From: a virus
Direction: 5' to 3' (one strand)
DNA: 64,000 bases
Virus record (IMG/VR): IMGVR_UViG_3300046513_000235
Location: 1 to 64,000 of that record
The translations under genes and the position numbers were made by a program. Under the pieces are notes generated by a model. That model was not told the origin of the DNA and ran no database searches. It saw nothing but the letters and a program-made list of their open reading frames with translations. Numbering within the stretch: position 1 is the stretch's first letter; each line of letters starts with the position of its first letter. Positions 1 through 8,018 of this stretch are shown piece after piece.

Positions 1-310
1 TGATATTATCCATCGATTGGTTGCCGGTACTGTTGAACTGGATATGCCTATGAACTTTTCCTTGAAGGTCGTCGTGTTCGATGACAAGGATTTCGAATAT
101 GCAAAACAAGTACATCAGCGTTATCCGTTTGCAGAGTTCTTCGTATCTGTGGGAAATGAGAACTCTACGGAGCCGGGGGATATTTCAGCACGCTTGATTG
201 GAAAGCTGGACTGGTTGTGGAACAAGGTAATAAACGATCCGGACATGAATAGGGTTAAGCCATTGCCGCAGCTACACACACTGGTGTGGGCTAACAAACG
301 GGGCGTATAA
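1..310 (+). CDS. queE: QueE, 7-carboxy-7-deazaguanine synthase (3' part)
   Basis: Only the C-terminal part (about 102 codons, read from base 2) lies in the window; the start is off the left edge. QueE is a radical-SAM enzyme that turns 6-carboxytetrahydropterin into 7-carboxy-7-deazaguanine in the preQ0 pathway. The visible end has the KVVVFDDKDFEYA stretch and the closing PLPQLHTLVWANKRGV signature typical of phage and bacterial QueE C-termini. The SAM-binding Cys cluster would be upstream and cannot be seen. The pathway partner QueD is cut by the right edge, suggesting the two are adjacent on a circular map. Confidence 0.85.
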   Translation, partial: DIIHRLVAGTVELDMPMNFSLKVVVFDDKDFEYAKQVHQRYPFAEFFVSVGNENSTEPGDISARLIGKLDWLWNKVINDPDMNRVKPLPQLHTLVWANKRGV

Positions 311-348
311 AGGTTTCAATCTTTCAAAGAAAAATAATTTTATAAGAA

Positions 349-390
349 TAGTTCATTTCAGCTCTTCTCTGTATATTATATTAATATAAG
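349..390 (+). promoter_or_regulatory. phage-class promoter element (copy 1)
   Basis: TAGTTCATTTC, 12 bases, then TATATTATATTAATATAAG, in the gap before the DUF669 gene. The same two boxes at the same spacing precede operons at 47.2 (minus), 51.9 (minus), 52.2, 59.4 and 63.5 kb. The right box contains the perfect palindrome TATATTAATATA. A promoter role is inferred from position and recurrence. Confidence 0.75.
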
Positions 391-507
391 CAGACAGTAA
401 TGAAAGCTTATACGCTTCAGGGTATACCAAACCTCAATTGGTGGGTGGATGGTCGGGAACCGATCCTAAAGGGGTCAATTGTGTTGACTATGAGGAGGTT
501 TTCTGTA

Positions 508-1002
508 ATGAGTGATTTCTTGGGTCTGGGTAACACCGAAGAGAACGCAGCCGTTAGCTCGGTGGACACCGGTGGTTTGGTATTTGACATGAATGGTGTC
601 GAAGAAGACAAGGGCTTTGAAGTCATGCCGAAAGGTGACTATGAGGCCATTGTTGACGAGCTGACATTCGGCGAGTCGAAGAGTGACAATCCAATGATCA
701 CAGTTAAGTACAAAATCGTAGCCGGTGAATTTGAAGGTCGCGTTGTGTATGATTACTGGGTGCTCAATGGTAAGGGTTCCGAGTTCGGTTTGGCTAAACT
801 GAAGAAGTTCCTCGTAAGAGTTACGCCTGAAGTAGAGCTTGGACAATTCGCACCTGCCACTTTTGCCGAAGACGAAGTTGCAGTTGGTCGTGAGCTGATC
901 CTGTCCTTGGGAATTCAGAAACAGACCAAAGGCGATTACAAGGGCGAAAGCCGCAATACCGTTCGTGATATTGCTGCGCCGTCCGGAAACGCAATGTACT
1001 AA
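508..1002 (+). CDS. DUF669 family protein, probable ssDNA-binding recombination partner
   Basis: A 164-residue protein starting at ATG 508, with GAGGAGG about 10 bases upstream; the longer upstream reading has no ribosome site. It resembles the DUF669 family: an acidic N-terminus, then a compact beta-rich domain with the PKGDYEAIV and GEFEGRVVYDYWVL segments (residues about 45-90). DUF669 genes commonly neighbour Sak4-type ATPases and are suspected to be SSB-like; a Sak4-like ATPase lies at 62.4 kb, upstream on a circular map. A strong terminator follows. The family call is good; the SSB role is inference. Confidence 0.7.
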   Translation: MSDFLGLGNTEENAAVSSVDTGGLVFDMNGVEEDKGFEVMPKGDYEAIVDELTFGESKSDNPMITVKYKIVAGEFEGRVVYDYWVLNGKGSEFGLAKLKKFLVRVTPEVELGQFAPATFAEDEVAVGRELILSLGIQKQTKGDYKGESRNTVRDIAAPSGNAMY

Positions 1003-1022
1003 TTCTATCATTCGGCAACACG

Positions 1023-1062
1023 CTTGGAGCACTTCGGGTTGAGGTGCTCCAAGTTTTTATTT
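1023..1062 (+). terminator. Rho-independent terminator after DUF669 gene
   Basis: CTTGGAGCAC, an 11-base loop, GTGCTCCAAG, then TTTTTATTT. A ten-pair stem with a T-tract on the plus strand, just downstream of the stop at 1002. Confidence 0.9.
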
Positions 1063-1108
1063 GCCTGTTTTGGAGACAGGCCACAAATCATAGTTGGAGG
1101 AATGTATT

Positions 1109-1744
1109 GTGCCATTGCCCTTAAGTATCGCACAGAAAAACAAGTTGCTGGATCTGCGGAAGAATGAATGCATTGATGCCGCAGCATTGAATGACAGTCT
1201 GTACGGAATTGAAAGTCTCATCACCCTTTGCGGGGATGATGTAACGCGTAATGGCTTACAAGAAACGCCGTTTCGTGTAGTTAAGGCCTTTATGGAATAT
1301 ACTAAGGGCTATCAGGAAAATCCGGAAGAAATCCTCGGCAAGTCGTTCGACGTCGAATACGACGAACTCGTCCTCATCAAAGATATTCCTTTCAATTCAT
1401 TGTGCGAACATCACTTTGCCCCGTTCTTTGGCGTAGCTCATGTAGCTTACATACCTCAGAAGAACGTCATTACGGGACTATCCAAGTTTGCGAGGTTAGT
1501 AGATGCGTACGCGAACCGTTTCCAAGTTCAAGAAAGACTCACCGCACAAATCGCAGATACGGTGGAACAAGTATTACAACCGCTGGGAGCTGCTGTTATT
1601 ATCGAAGCAGAACATTACTGCATGTGCGGAAGAGGCGTCAAGAAAGCAGGAGCCAAAACAGTAACATCCTCTATGCGTGGAGTCTTCCGGGATAAACCAG
1701 AAGCTCGCGCAGAACTCATGGCACTTATTAATTCCGGCAAATAA
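1109..1744 (+). CDS. folE: GTP cyclohydrolase I (FolE)
   Basis: Converts GTP to dihydroneopterin triphosphate, the first step shared by folate and 7-deazaguanine synthesis. The 211-residue reading starts at GTG 1109, eight bases after GGAGG; the upstream TTG in frame overlaps that site and is not used. The fold signature [10 protein letters not shown] (from C99) gives zinc ligands C99 and H102, with C171 in the EHYCMCGRG segment as the third. [13 protein letters not shown] (about 123-135) and the C-terminal MRGVF are also canonical. Length is normal for bacterial FolE. In this operon it should feed preQ0 synthesis with QueD, QueE and QueC. Confidence 0.95.
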   Translation: MPLPLSIAQKNKLLDLRKNECIDAAALNDSLYGIESLITLCGDDVTRNGLQETPFRVVKAFMEYTKGYQENPEEILGKSFDVEYDELVLIKDIPFNSLCEHHFAPFFGVAHVAYIPQKNVITGLSKFARLVDAYANRFQVQERLTAQIADTVEQVLQPLGAAVIIEAEHYCMCGRGVKKAGAKTVTSSMRGVFRDKPEARAELMALINSGK

Positions 1745-1814
1745 TTTCGTAGAGAGATGCCACGGCGAGTTCGGTCACGACTTGCCAGGCATCGAACTTA
1801 AGGAGGAAGAGTTA

Positions 1815-2528
1815 ATGCAAGTTCCGTCAATTGGTCGGATAGTAACCTATCTGCGCCCGCAATCATTCGAATTGAAAGGCATTATCGAAGTACCTGCTGT
1901 CATCACTAAAGTGCATACAAACAGTGTAGTAGACCTGCAATTGTTTGGAAAGGAATACGAAGACGATCCGTATCGCAGTGACGTGCGCTTTGGCCCAGAT
2001 GATTGTCAATGGAGATGGCCTATTATCTTGCGCGCTATTCCGGAGAAACTGCGTGGCTTTGAATTCGTATCACCTGAACATCAATTTGTTTCGGATGCAA
2101 AGCTCAAATTGCTTGGCATTGAGCGGAAACTTCCTGTGCGTGCTACAAAGAATTCAGCTGCCTATGATATGTTCTCTTTGGAGCACGGCTTAGTTAAGCC
2201 AGGAGAAAAGATGGAATTCGTTACTGATGTCAAAGCCTATATGCAGCCGGACGAATTACTGCTGGGCTTAAATCGTAGTTCGCAGGGTATTAAGATGGAT
2301 ATTACCTTGGCGAATACGGGCGCCGTAATTGATTCGGATTACTACAATAATCCCAAGAACGACGGAAGCATCAGTATCTGGTTACGTAACTTGGGTACGC
2401 AGCCTGTCAGAGTCAATGCAGGTGATCGCATTGCCCAGGTAATGTTTATTAAATACCTGACGGCTGACGGAGATAATGGTCATGGATTGGCTACCCGTGA
2501 AGGTGGCATCGGCCATACAGGCAAATAA
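1815..2528 (+). CDS. dut: dUTPase with an extra N-terminal domain
   Basis: Hydrolyses dUTP to dUMP, supplying the dTMP precursor and keeping uracil out of DNA. Starts at ATG 1815 after AAGGAGGAAGAG; 237 residues. The trimeric dUTPase motifs appear in order: AAYDMFS (115-121), NRSSQG (153-158), NTGAVIDSDYYNN (167-179), AGDRIAQVMF (202-211) and REGGIGHTGK at the end. About 95 N-terminal residues are not part of the usual roughly 145-residue enzyme; they resemble a small beta domain of unknown role. The next downstream polymerase has a UDG-like domain, so uracil handling may matter to this phage. Confidence 0.9.
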   Translation: MQVPSIGRIVTYLRPQSFELKGIIEVPAVITKVHTNSVVDLQLFGKEYEDDPYRSDVRFGPDDCQWRWPIILRAIPEKLRGFEFVSPEHQFVSDAKLKLLGIERKLPVRATKNSAAYDMFSLEHGLVKPGEKMEFVTDVKAYMQPDELLLGLNRSSQGIKMDITLANTGAVIDSDYYNNPKNDGSISIWLRNLGTQPVRVNAGDRIAQVMFIKYLTADGDNGHGLATREGGIGHTGK

Positions 2529-2533
2529 GGAGG

Positions 2534-2561
2534 CGTACCAGGGTGGGTGTGGAAGCGAAGC
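2534..2561 (+). repeat. interspersed CGTACCAGG element, copy 1
   Basis: CGTACCAGGGTGGGTGT followed by GCGAAGC 21 bases from the box start. It lies between the ribosome site and the start of the kinase gene and runs into its first codons. Confidence 0.8.
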
Positions 2562-3097
2562 AAGTGAAACTTTTACTTATTGGCCCCGATTGTTCTGGTA
2601 AGTCAACGTTGGCTAAGAAATTAGCCGAGCATTTTAGATTGCCGTTGTTCAGTAATCGTAGAGCGCCAGACGAACTGGCCGCGCTGCAAAGGGTTGTTGA
2701 CTTCGCAATTGACTGGTTTTCGGACTACGATGCCGGCTTTATTCTCGATCAGTGGCAATTCCCTGTAGACATTGTATATAATCGCGTGTTACGGGATCAG
2801 GGGTCTATTTTCGAGGGAATTGCCCCTTATCTTAAGCAGGACATGGACCGTTATAAGGTTCTTATCATCCATCTCACGGCCAGTGATGAAGTGCTCACGG
2901 AGCGTTTCAATAAACGGGGCGATGAGTTGTGGAACATTGGACAGATCCTCAAGGTGGCTAATGCGTATAAGCCCATACTCCAAGAGTTAAACTTGACGCA
3001 TACTACAATAGATACATCGCCGTTGACGCCTGAAGAAGTTTTCAGTTGGACTGTGGCAAGAATTACATCATTTTATGGAGGCGAAGAGAATGTGTGA
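2543..3097 (+). CDS. P-loop deoxynucleoside monophosphate kinase-like protein
   Basis: A 184-residue P-loop protein with Walker A GPDCSGKST at residues 14-22 and a thymidylate-kinase-like layout, including an LDQWQFPVDIVYNR segment after strand 3. Probably phosphorylates a dNMP (dTMP is likely after dUTPase), but specificity cannot be read from the sequence. GTG start 2543 follows AAGGAGG; the start region overlaps interspersed element copy 1. The 3' end overlaps queC by eight bases, implying translational coupling. Confidence 0.7.
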   Translation: MGVEAKQVKLLLIGPDCSGKSTLAKKLAEHFRLPLFSNRRAPDELAALQRVVDFAIDWFSDYDAGFILDQWQFPVDIVYNRVLRDQGSIFEGIAPYLKQDMDRYKVLIIHLTASDEVLTERFNKRGDELWNIGQILKVANAYKPILQELNLTHTTIDTSPLTPEEVFSWTVARITSFYGGEENV

Positions 3098-3929
3098 ACA
3101 ATGTGGAGAAACAAACAAGTTCCATCTGAAAGCCATGGAGGAAGCTCCAGTAAGAAAGGCTGTAGTATTGTTGAGTGGGGGAATTGATTCTTCCACATTG
3201 CTGGCCGCGGCTGTAGCGGAATATGGTGCACATAATGTGACGGCGTTATCCTTGATCTACGGGCAGAAACATGCCAAGGAGCTGCAAAGCGCCGAAGCTA
3301 TTGCGGCTTACTACTGTGTCCGTCATGTCGTCGAAGATCTTGGACTGGTGTTCAGATTCAGTGACTCGCCGCTATTATCCAGAAGTTCCCAGGAGGTGCC
3401 GGATGGGTCGTATGCTGATGATATTACCCATGAAGCAGATGGAATTTCCAAAACCTACGTACCTTACAGAAACGGACTCCTTCTCAGTTATGCAGCAGCT
3501 ATTGCTTACTCTATCGGAGCCGACGAAATCCATTACGGAGCACATGCAGATGATGCAGCAGGCAATGCTTACCCTGATTGCACTCCTCAGTTCTACTCCG
3601 CCCAAGCGCAGGCTGTGTTCGAGGGTACCGGAAAGAAGGTTAACATGGTTGCCCCCCTAATTAACATGTTCAAAAAGGATGTCGTTGCGTGGGGATTGGA
3701 ACTTGGCGTCCCTTACGAAAAGACATGGTCTTGCTACAACGGTAGTGACAAGCCCTGCGGTACTTGCGGCACCTGCGTGGATAGACGCATTGCGTTCTAT
3801 GCTAATGGTACCCAAGATCCACTGAAGTATGCTGGGGCGCTGCAACCTACAGAAGGTGTTATCAAGACACTGGAATCTCTGGGCTTGGAGCCTTGGGATT
3901 ATGTAACACTGCAGACGCATTCAGAATAA
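3090..3929 (+). CDS. queC: QueC, 7-cyano-7-deazaguanine (preQ0) synthase
   Basis: ATP-dependent conversion of 7-carboxy-7-deazaguanine and ammonia to preQ0. Starts at ATG 3090 after GGAGGCGAAGAGA. The PP-loop is LLSGGIDSST (residues 27-36). The zinc site near the C-terminus is CYNGSDKPCGTCGTC (C-x7-C-x2-C-x2-C). At 279 residues it is longer than typical QueC (about 220-235). Part of the excess is an N-terminal tail that starts MCEQCGE, with a C-x2-C pair that could bind metal. It sits between nucleotide-metabolism genes and the DNA transglycosylase. Confidence 0.95.
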   Translation: MCEQCGETNKFHLKAMEEAPVRKAVVLLSGGIDSSTLLAAAVAEYGAHNVTALSLIYGQKHAKELQSAEAIAAYYCVRHVVEDLGLVFRFSDSPLLSRSSQEVPDGSYADDITHEADGISKTYVPYRNGLLLSYAAAIAYSIGADEIHYGAHADDAAGNAYPDCTPQFYSAQAQAVFEGTGKKVNMVAPLINMFKKDVVAWGLELGVPYEKTWSCYNGSDKPCGTCGTCVDRRIAFYANGTQDPLKYAGALQPTEGVIKTLESLGLEPWDYVTLQTHSE

Positions 3930-3965
3930 GGCTCGTAGCAAAAGCGGAATCATCTATGCAAGCAG

Positions 3966-3984
3966 ACCACCACACCCTGGTACG
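3966..3984 (-). repeat. interspersed CGTACCAGG element, copy 2
   Basis: Minus-strand CGTACCAGGGTGTGGTGGT between queC and the zinc-ribbon gene. Here the box is one arm of a hairpin with plus-strand sequence up to 4002. No clear GCGAAGC box follows. Confidence 0.7.
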
Positions 3985-4008
3985 CTAGGGTCTGGTGGTA
4001 ATTTTAGT
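3966..4008 (+). terminator. hairpin between queC and zinc-ribbon gene, possible attenuator
   Basis: ACCACCACACCCT pairs with AGGGTCTGGTGGT (one mismatch) around a short loop, followed by AATTTTAG. The T-tract is weak, so it may attenuate rather than stop transcription into dpdA. Confidence 0.5.
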
Positions 4009-4025
4009 TAATCGGAGGAGATACA

Positions 4026-4223
4026 ATGGCATGCAATCATTGCACGGCCACGAAGAAGATCCCAGATGGTACTACCTATGGTTTGGTCGACATCCACGTG
4101 AGACGCGCCGGGTTGCGGCTGGAATATCAAGCCTATAGTGTTGACAGTAGCTTTGATATAGTTATACCTATCAAGTTCTGCCCTATGTGCGGAAGAAAAT
4201 TAACCCAGTCGGAGGAAACATAA
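4026..4223 (+). CDS. small zinc-ribbon protein next to dpdA
   Basis: A 65-residue protein with C-x2-C near the N-terminus (CNHC) and CPMCGRKL near the C-terminus, enough for one zinc ribbon. Ribosome site CGGAGGAG precedes ATG 4026. Its stop overlaps the dpdA start by one base (TAATG), so it is probably translated together with dpdA. A role as a partner in DNA modification is only a suggestion from context. Confidence 0.7.
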   Translation: MACNHCTATKKIPDGTTYGLVDIHVRRAGLRLEYQAYSVDSSFDIVIPIKFCPMCGRKLTQSEET

Positions 4224-5047
4224 TGAAGGTAGCTACCATCGTCCCACAACAGTTTTTGGAATTGACTCGCTCAGACGAGTATCACATGAGCTTGGCACAC
4301 CTGATTGGTGCTGCCGGCTACGAACCCTATACGCATTTCTTTAAACAGATTGGAAGGCTGCCTTACACATACCTGATTATGGATAATGGCTTAATCGAAG
4401 GACGTCCGCAGCCAATTGATGTCTTGGTTGAAAAGGCTCTTATGGTCGAGGCGGATGAACTCGTACTTCCGGATGTGTTTAAGGATCGTGCAAAGACGTA
4501 TGCTGCTGTGTATGATGCATTGGACTATTTGCACAAGAAGCAAACACTCCGGGGGCGTACAGGTCTCATGGCTGTGGCACAAGGCACGACCTTAGAAGAG
4601 TGGATCGAAAGTGCCAAGGATCTCCTGAAGCTGCCTATTCGGGCTTTGGGTATTCCTAAGGTGCTAGCTAATCTGCCAGGATATACTGACGGAGGTTGGT
4701 GGTTGAATCGTCTGGAGGCTCTTAAGGCGATTGAGCCGCTACGCATGCATAGCGATATCCAGATTCACTTACTGGGTTGCTGGGAAACTCCATTGGAGGC
4801 TAAGATGATCTCAAGAGCGGAGGCTGACGGTGTTATTACGCCTGTTAGAGGAATTGATAGTGCTTTGCCTTATGTATTTGCACGGGCAGGAATGAAAATG
4901 AGCGACGGACCGCGGCCGGATACAAGTCCCATCGACTTCCAGCTTGGAGGGGTTAACCGCAAGCTGCTGCAGGAGAACATTACGATGTGGAAGCATGAAT
5001 GCAATATCCAATCTGACGAAGATAATGTAACTAAGCTCTGGGTATAG
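4223..5047 (+). CDS. dpdA: DpdA-like DNA 7-deazaguanine transglycosylase
   Basis: Predicted to replace guanine in DNA by preQ0, as tRNA-guanine transglycosylases (TGT) do in tRNA. Starts at ATG 4223 after CGGAGGAA; 274 residues. TGT-like barrel marks are visible: MDNG (53-56), LPD (82-84), AQGTTLEEW (119-127), IHLLGCWETPLEA (181-193) and ADGVITPVR (201-209). The last two match the TGT 'LMGVGTPED' and 'D-x-V-x-P-x-R' regions, making D202 the likely nucleophile. It lacks the zinc-binding C-terminal part of tRNA enzymes, as phage DpdA proteins do. The full preQ0 pathway in the same genome supports the call. Exact product and sequence specificity are unknown. Confidence 0.88.
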   Translation: MKVATIVPQQFLELTRSDEYHMSLAHLIGAAGYEPYTHFFKQIGRLPYTYLIMDNGLIEGRPQPIDVLVEKALMVEADELVLPDVFKDRAKTYAAVYDALDYLHKKQTLRGRTGLMAVAQGTTLEEWIESAKDLLKLPIRALGIPKVLANLPGYTDGGWWLNRLEALKAIEPLRMHSDIQIHLLGCWETPLEAKMISRAEADGVITPVRGIDSALPYVFARAGMKMSDGPRPDTSPIDFQLGGVNRKLLQENITMWKHECNIQSDEDNVTKLWV

Positions 5048-5059
5048 GGAGGAATTAGC

Positions 5060-7588
5060 TTGGGAATAATTAGTCATTACGGACATCCGGAAGCGCCTTT
5101 TGCCCGAGTTAATGCCCAGACATTTCCGGATAAAGTCGACATCATGGTAATTGGTGATATACCTACGCCGATGGAAATCCGCAAAGGGCAATTTTTGTCG
5201 GGTCCTGCAACTGGCATACTTAAGGAAACATTGGAGAAGGTAGGCTTACGGGCTAAGGAGTTATCTATACATTACACTACGGCTATTAAGACAGCACATC
5301 CAAAGAAGAAGGGCAAAGCAACTCCTGCAGAGATAATTAGAGGACATCATCCCTTGATTATTCGTGAGATCCAAGCAGTTAAGCCTAAGATGGTTCTGAT
5401 TCTGGGGAAAACTGCCATGCAGACTGTTTATGGGGATACAACCATCAAGGTAGGCGCAGTGATGGGAAGAGTAACCCCTATTCCGGGTGTTTCAGAAGAT
5501 ATTATCTGTATGCCTGTATTGCATCCGGCCTTAATCATGAGATCACCAGCTGACTTTAAGCCTTTTCTAGCTTCGATAGAACTGGCCGCCAAGTTGTTCA
5601 AGGGAGGTTCTACGCATGATACAGGGGAGACGCAATGGCAAGTCTTGGACACAGAGACGAAGATTGAGGCAGCACTTAAACTCCTTGCCACTAAAAAAGA
5701 AGTTAGTGGTGATATGGAAACGACAGGGCTCGATTATCGTATCGCTGAATTCCTCGTACTGGGAATTGGCTTTGAGAAGAACAAAGTATTCGTTATCCCG
5801 CGGGAAATGCGGCATCGCGTACAGGACTTCTTCAATCTGCAAAACTTAACATGGACGTGGCAGCACGGAAAGTTCGATACGAAGATAATGTGGCGTCGTA
5901 AGTTGGCTATTGTACCGTTACATGACGATGCCATGTATGCCCACTATGTATTGGATGAAACATCCGAGCACAATCTGGAATACTTATCCAAGGTGTATTT
6001 GCAAGCGGAATCATACAAGTACAAGATGAATCAGAACTTCAAGGCAATTACCTTGGAGAATTACCCTGAATGGTTTGACGCTCTGTGTGAGCGCGTAGCA
6101 GTTGACTGCGACTATACGTATCAGCTGAAGCACGTACTGCTTGCTGAGGTAGAGAAAGATCCGGGTTTATCGAACGTATACCACAACGTTATCATGCCCG
6201 CAGCACCCTTCTTGGCACGCGTAGAACAAAATGGCATCCTAATTGACTCTGAACTGTTAGAGGAATATGGAGAGCTATATGTGAAGCGTCTAGAAGGTAT
6301 TATGGAAGAGATTGAGGTCCTGGCGAAGCCTGACTGGGATCCAACACAGTACATGGCGGATATGAAGGCCAAATCTGCCCCTGATAAGTTCAACCCAGGA
6401 AGTCCTAAGCAAATGTCTTGGATGGTTTTCAACAAGTTGAAGCTTAAGCCGAGACGTAAGAAAGGGGCCAGTACGGATAAAGATGTCCTGGGCTCTATTG
6501 AGGATCCTCCAGCATTAGTTAAGAAGGTGCTGGAGTACCGCACAGTGGCAAAGGAGTATAAGACTTATGTAGTTGGGCTATTGAAGTGGCGCGACACGGA
6601 TGGGCGAGTACGTACTAACTTTTCATTGCAGGTTACGGCGACGGGTCGTTTATCTAGCAAGGAACCTAATGTACAGAACTTACCAAATGCTTTTGGTGTG
6701 GGTAATATTCGTAAGGCCATTATCCCGCCCCAGTATTACATCATTATGGACTCTGATTATTCGGGAGCAGAACTGCGTTGGCTTGCTTGTATGAGTGAGT
6801 GTCCGGTATTGTTAGATATCTTCCTGAACGGTAAGAACCTGCATCATGAAACGGCAGTTGGCTTATACGGACCTAACTACACATCACAAGACAAGATGCG
6901 TGCGAAGGCTACTAACTTCGGAATACCGTATGGTCGAGAGGCTGGATCTTTCGTGGACGAGTTTAACATCAGCAAGGAAGAAGCCATCAAGATGATAGAT
7001 GATTGGTTAAACAAATACCACGGAGCTCGTGATTATCTATTATCTTGTGCTGCTGCCGTGAAGCAGGGAAAATTGCTTCGTACACCATTTGGGCGTCAGC
7101 GGCGATTTGGTTTGGTAACTGCTGAGAACTTACATGCCCTTCAGAACGAGGCACGCAACTTCCCTATCCAGTCACCATCGTCAGATACCACCCTAATTGC
7201 GGGGATGGAGCTGGAACCCTATGCTACTAAGATGGGTTGCCAGACTGTAAACTTAGTACATGACTCCCTTCTCTACTATGTGCCAGCTGAGCATGATTTG
7301 ATCTTGGAATTCGGATATCATGTTAACCAACACATGATCAAAGTACCGGAGCGTTTATTCGGTTACCAGGTTCCCTTCGCATCCGATACGGATATCGGAT
7401 TTACGTGGGATAAGAATGACTTGGTCAATCTGCAGTTCGATAGCCAATCAGTTATCTGGGAAGAAAAAGTTGCTGGGCAAAAGGTTGAGAAGACTACAAG
7501 CCTTAAGAATTGGTTAGAGGAAGGTATTGCGAAGCATAGCTATAAATACGAGAAGCAATGGTATAAGGATTTGCGTCCATTGTTCTGA
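5060..7588 (+). CDS. family A DNA polymerase with UDG-like N-terminal domain
   Basis: The replicative polymerase, 842 residues, TTG start 5060 after GGGAGGA. Residues about 25-180 resemble a family 4-type uracil-DNA glycosylase: GDIPTP (32-37), GQFLSGPATG (43-52), TTAIKTAHP (73-81) and a late HPA (155-157). The 3'-5' exonuclease has DMETTGLD (D218, E220) and QHGKFDTK. Polymerase motifs are DYSGAELR (motif A, about 565), RAKATNFGIPYG (motif B, about 612-623) and NLVHDSL (motif C, about 732). Motif C has HDS in place of the usual HDE. Phage polymerases with a UDG-like N-terminus (SPO1 type) are known; glycosylase activity cannot be assumed. Confidence 0.95.
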   Translation: MGIISHYGHPEAPFARVNAQTFPDKVDIMVIGDIPTPMEIRKGQFLSGPATGILKETLEKVGLRAKELSIHYTTAIKTAHPKKKGKATPAEIIRGHHPLIIREIQAVKPKMVLILGKTAMQTVYGDTTIKVGAVMGRVTPIPGVSEDIICMPVLHPALIMRSPADFKPFLASIELAAKLFKGGSTHDTGETQWQVLDTETKIEAALKLLATKKEVSGDMETTGLDYRIAEFLVLGIGFEKNKVFVIPREMRHRVQDFFNLQNLTWTWQHGKFDTKIMWRRKLAIVPLHDDAMYAHYVLDETSEHNLEYLSKVYLQAESYKYKMNQNFKAITLENYPEWFDALCERVAVDCDYTYQLKHVLLAEVEKDPGLSNVYHNVIMPAAPFLARVEQNGILIDSELLEEYGELYVKRLEGIMEEIEVLAKPDWDPTQYMADMKAKSAPDKFNPGSPKQMSWMVFNKLKLKPRRKKGASTDKDVLGSIEDPPALVKKVLEYRTVAKEYKTYVVGLLKWRDTDGRVRTNFSLQVTATGRLSSKEPNVQNLPNAFGVGNIRKAIIPPQYYIIMDSDYSGAELRWLACMSECPVLLDIFLNGKNLHHETAVGLYGPNYTSQDKMRAKATNFGIPYGREAGSFVDEFNISKEEAIKMIDDWLNKYHGARDYLLSCAAAVKQGKLLRTPFGRQRRFGLVTAENLHALQNEARNFPIQSPSSDTTLIAGMELEPYATKMGCQTVNLVHDSLLYYVPAEHDLILEFGYHVNQHMIKVPERLFGYQVPFASDTDIGFTWDKNDLVNLQFDSQSVIWEEKVAGQKVEKTTSLKNWLEEGIAKHSYKYEKQWYKDLRPLF

Positions 7589-7630
7589 CGTACCAGGGTG
7601 GTGTTGGGCGCGCAGCAAAGGTTCTCCGCG
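7589..7630 (+). repeat. interspersed CGTACCAGG element, copy 3
   Basis: CGTACCAGGGTGGTGTT starts one base after the polymerase stop. GCGCAGC replaces GCGAAGC, and a GCGCG/CGCGC stem encloses it (7609-7630). This is the clearest case where box 2 and its pairing partner differ together from other copies. Confidence 0.8.
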
Positions 7631-7664
7631 CTCTTCAAACCCTATTCGAAAGGGGTTGCGTTAC

Positions 7665-7997
7665 ATGGCTGAGCATAGTGGAATTGACCTTTTCAACCTG
7701 TTGACTGAGTCGTATAAGATTTATCCGGCCTCTTCGGTAGAAACATCACGAGAAATTGCCATAGGTCGGATAGACGATGCTATATGGGGTCGTTGTTATA
7801 TAACTGTACGTATTGAGTTATCTAATAGGCAGACGTATATGAATCAAGTAACTTGGTCTGAATTGGAAATGGCACATTTAGAAGTTGCCTCGCATGGATT
7901 GCAGATCCTCGAGGGGAAGTTAACCGATCTCCTAAACAAGACGCGGGTAGGTATTGAGGCGGCGATGGACAGAACAAACAAAGAGCCCTGGACATAG
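7665..7997 (+). CDS. hypothetical protein (last gene of rightward block)
   Basis: A 110-residue soluble protein, ATG 7665 after AAAGGGGTTG. Not recognised. Mixed alpha/beta composition with no Cys cluster, membrane segment or signal peptide. It is the last plus-strand gene before the strand switch and runs directly into a strong terminator. Confidence 0.7.
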   Translation: MAEHSGIDLFNLLTESYKIYPASSVETSREIAIGRIDDAIWGRCYITVRIELSNRQTYMNQVTWSELEMAHLEVASHGLQILEGKLTDLLNKTRVGIEAAMDRTNKEPWT

Positions 7998-8018
7998 GTC
8001 CAAGGCTTTTTTTTTTTT
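7984..8018 (+). terminator. terminator at the convergent junction
   Basis: AGCCCTGGAC, a short loop, GTCCAAGGCT, then twelve T. It ends the rightward block within the last codons of the hypothetical gene. The opposing late block ends its last gene at 8017, inside the T-run. Confidence 0.9.

Noticed and set aside
400-507. Longer N-terminus for the DUF669 protein
   Set aside because: The start at 400 has no ribosome site, while ATG 508 has GAGGAGG.
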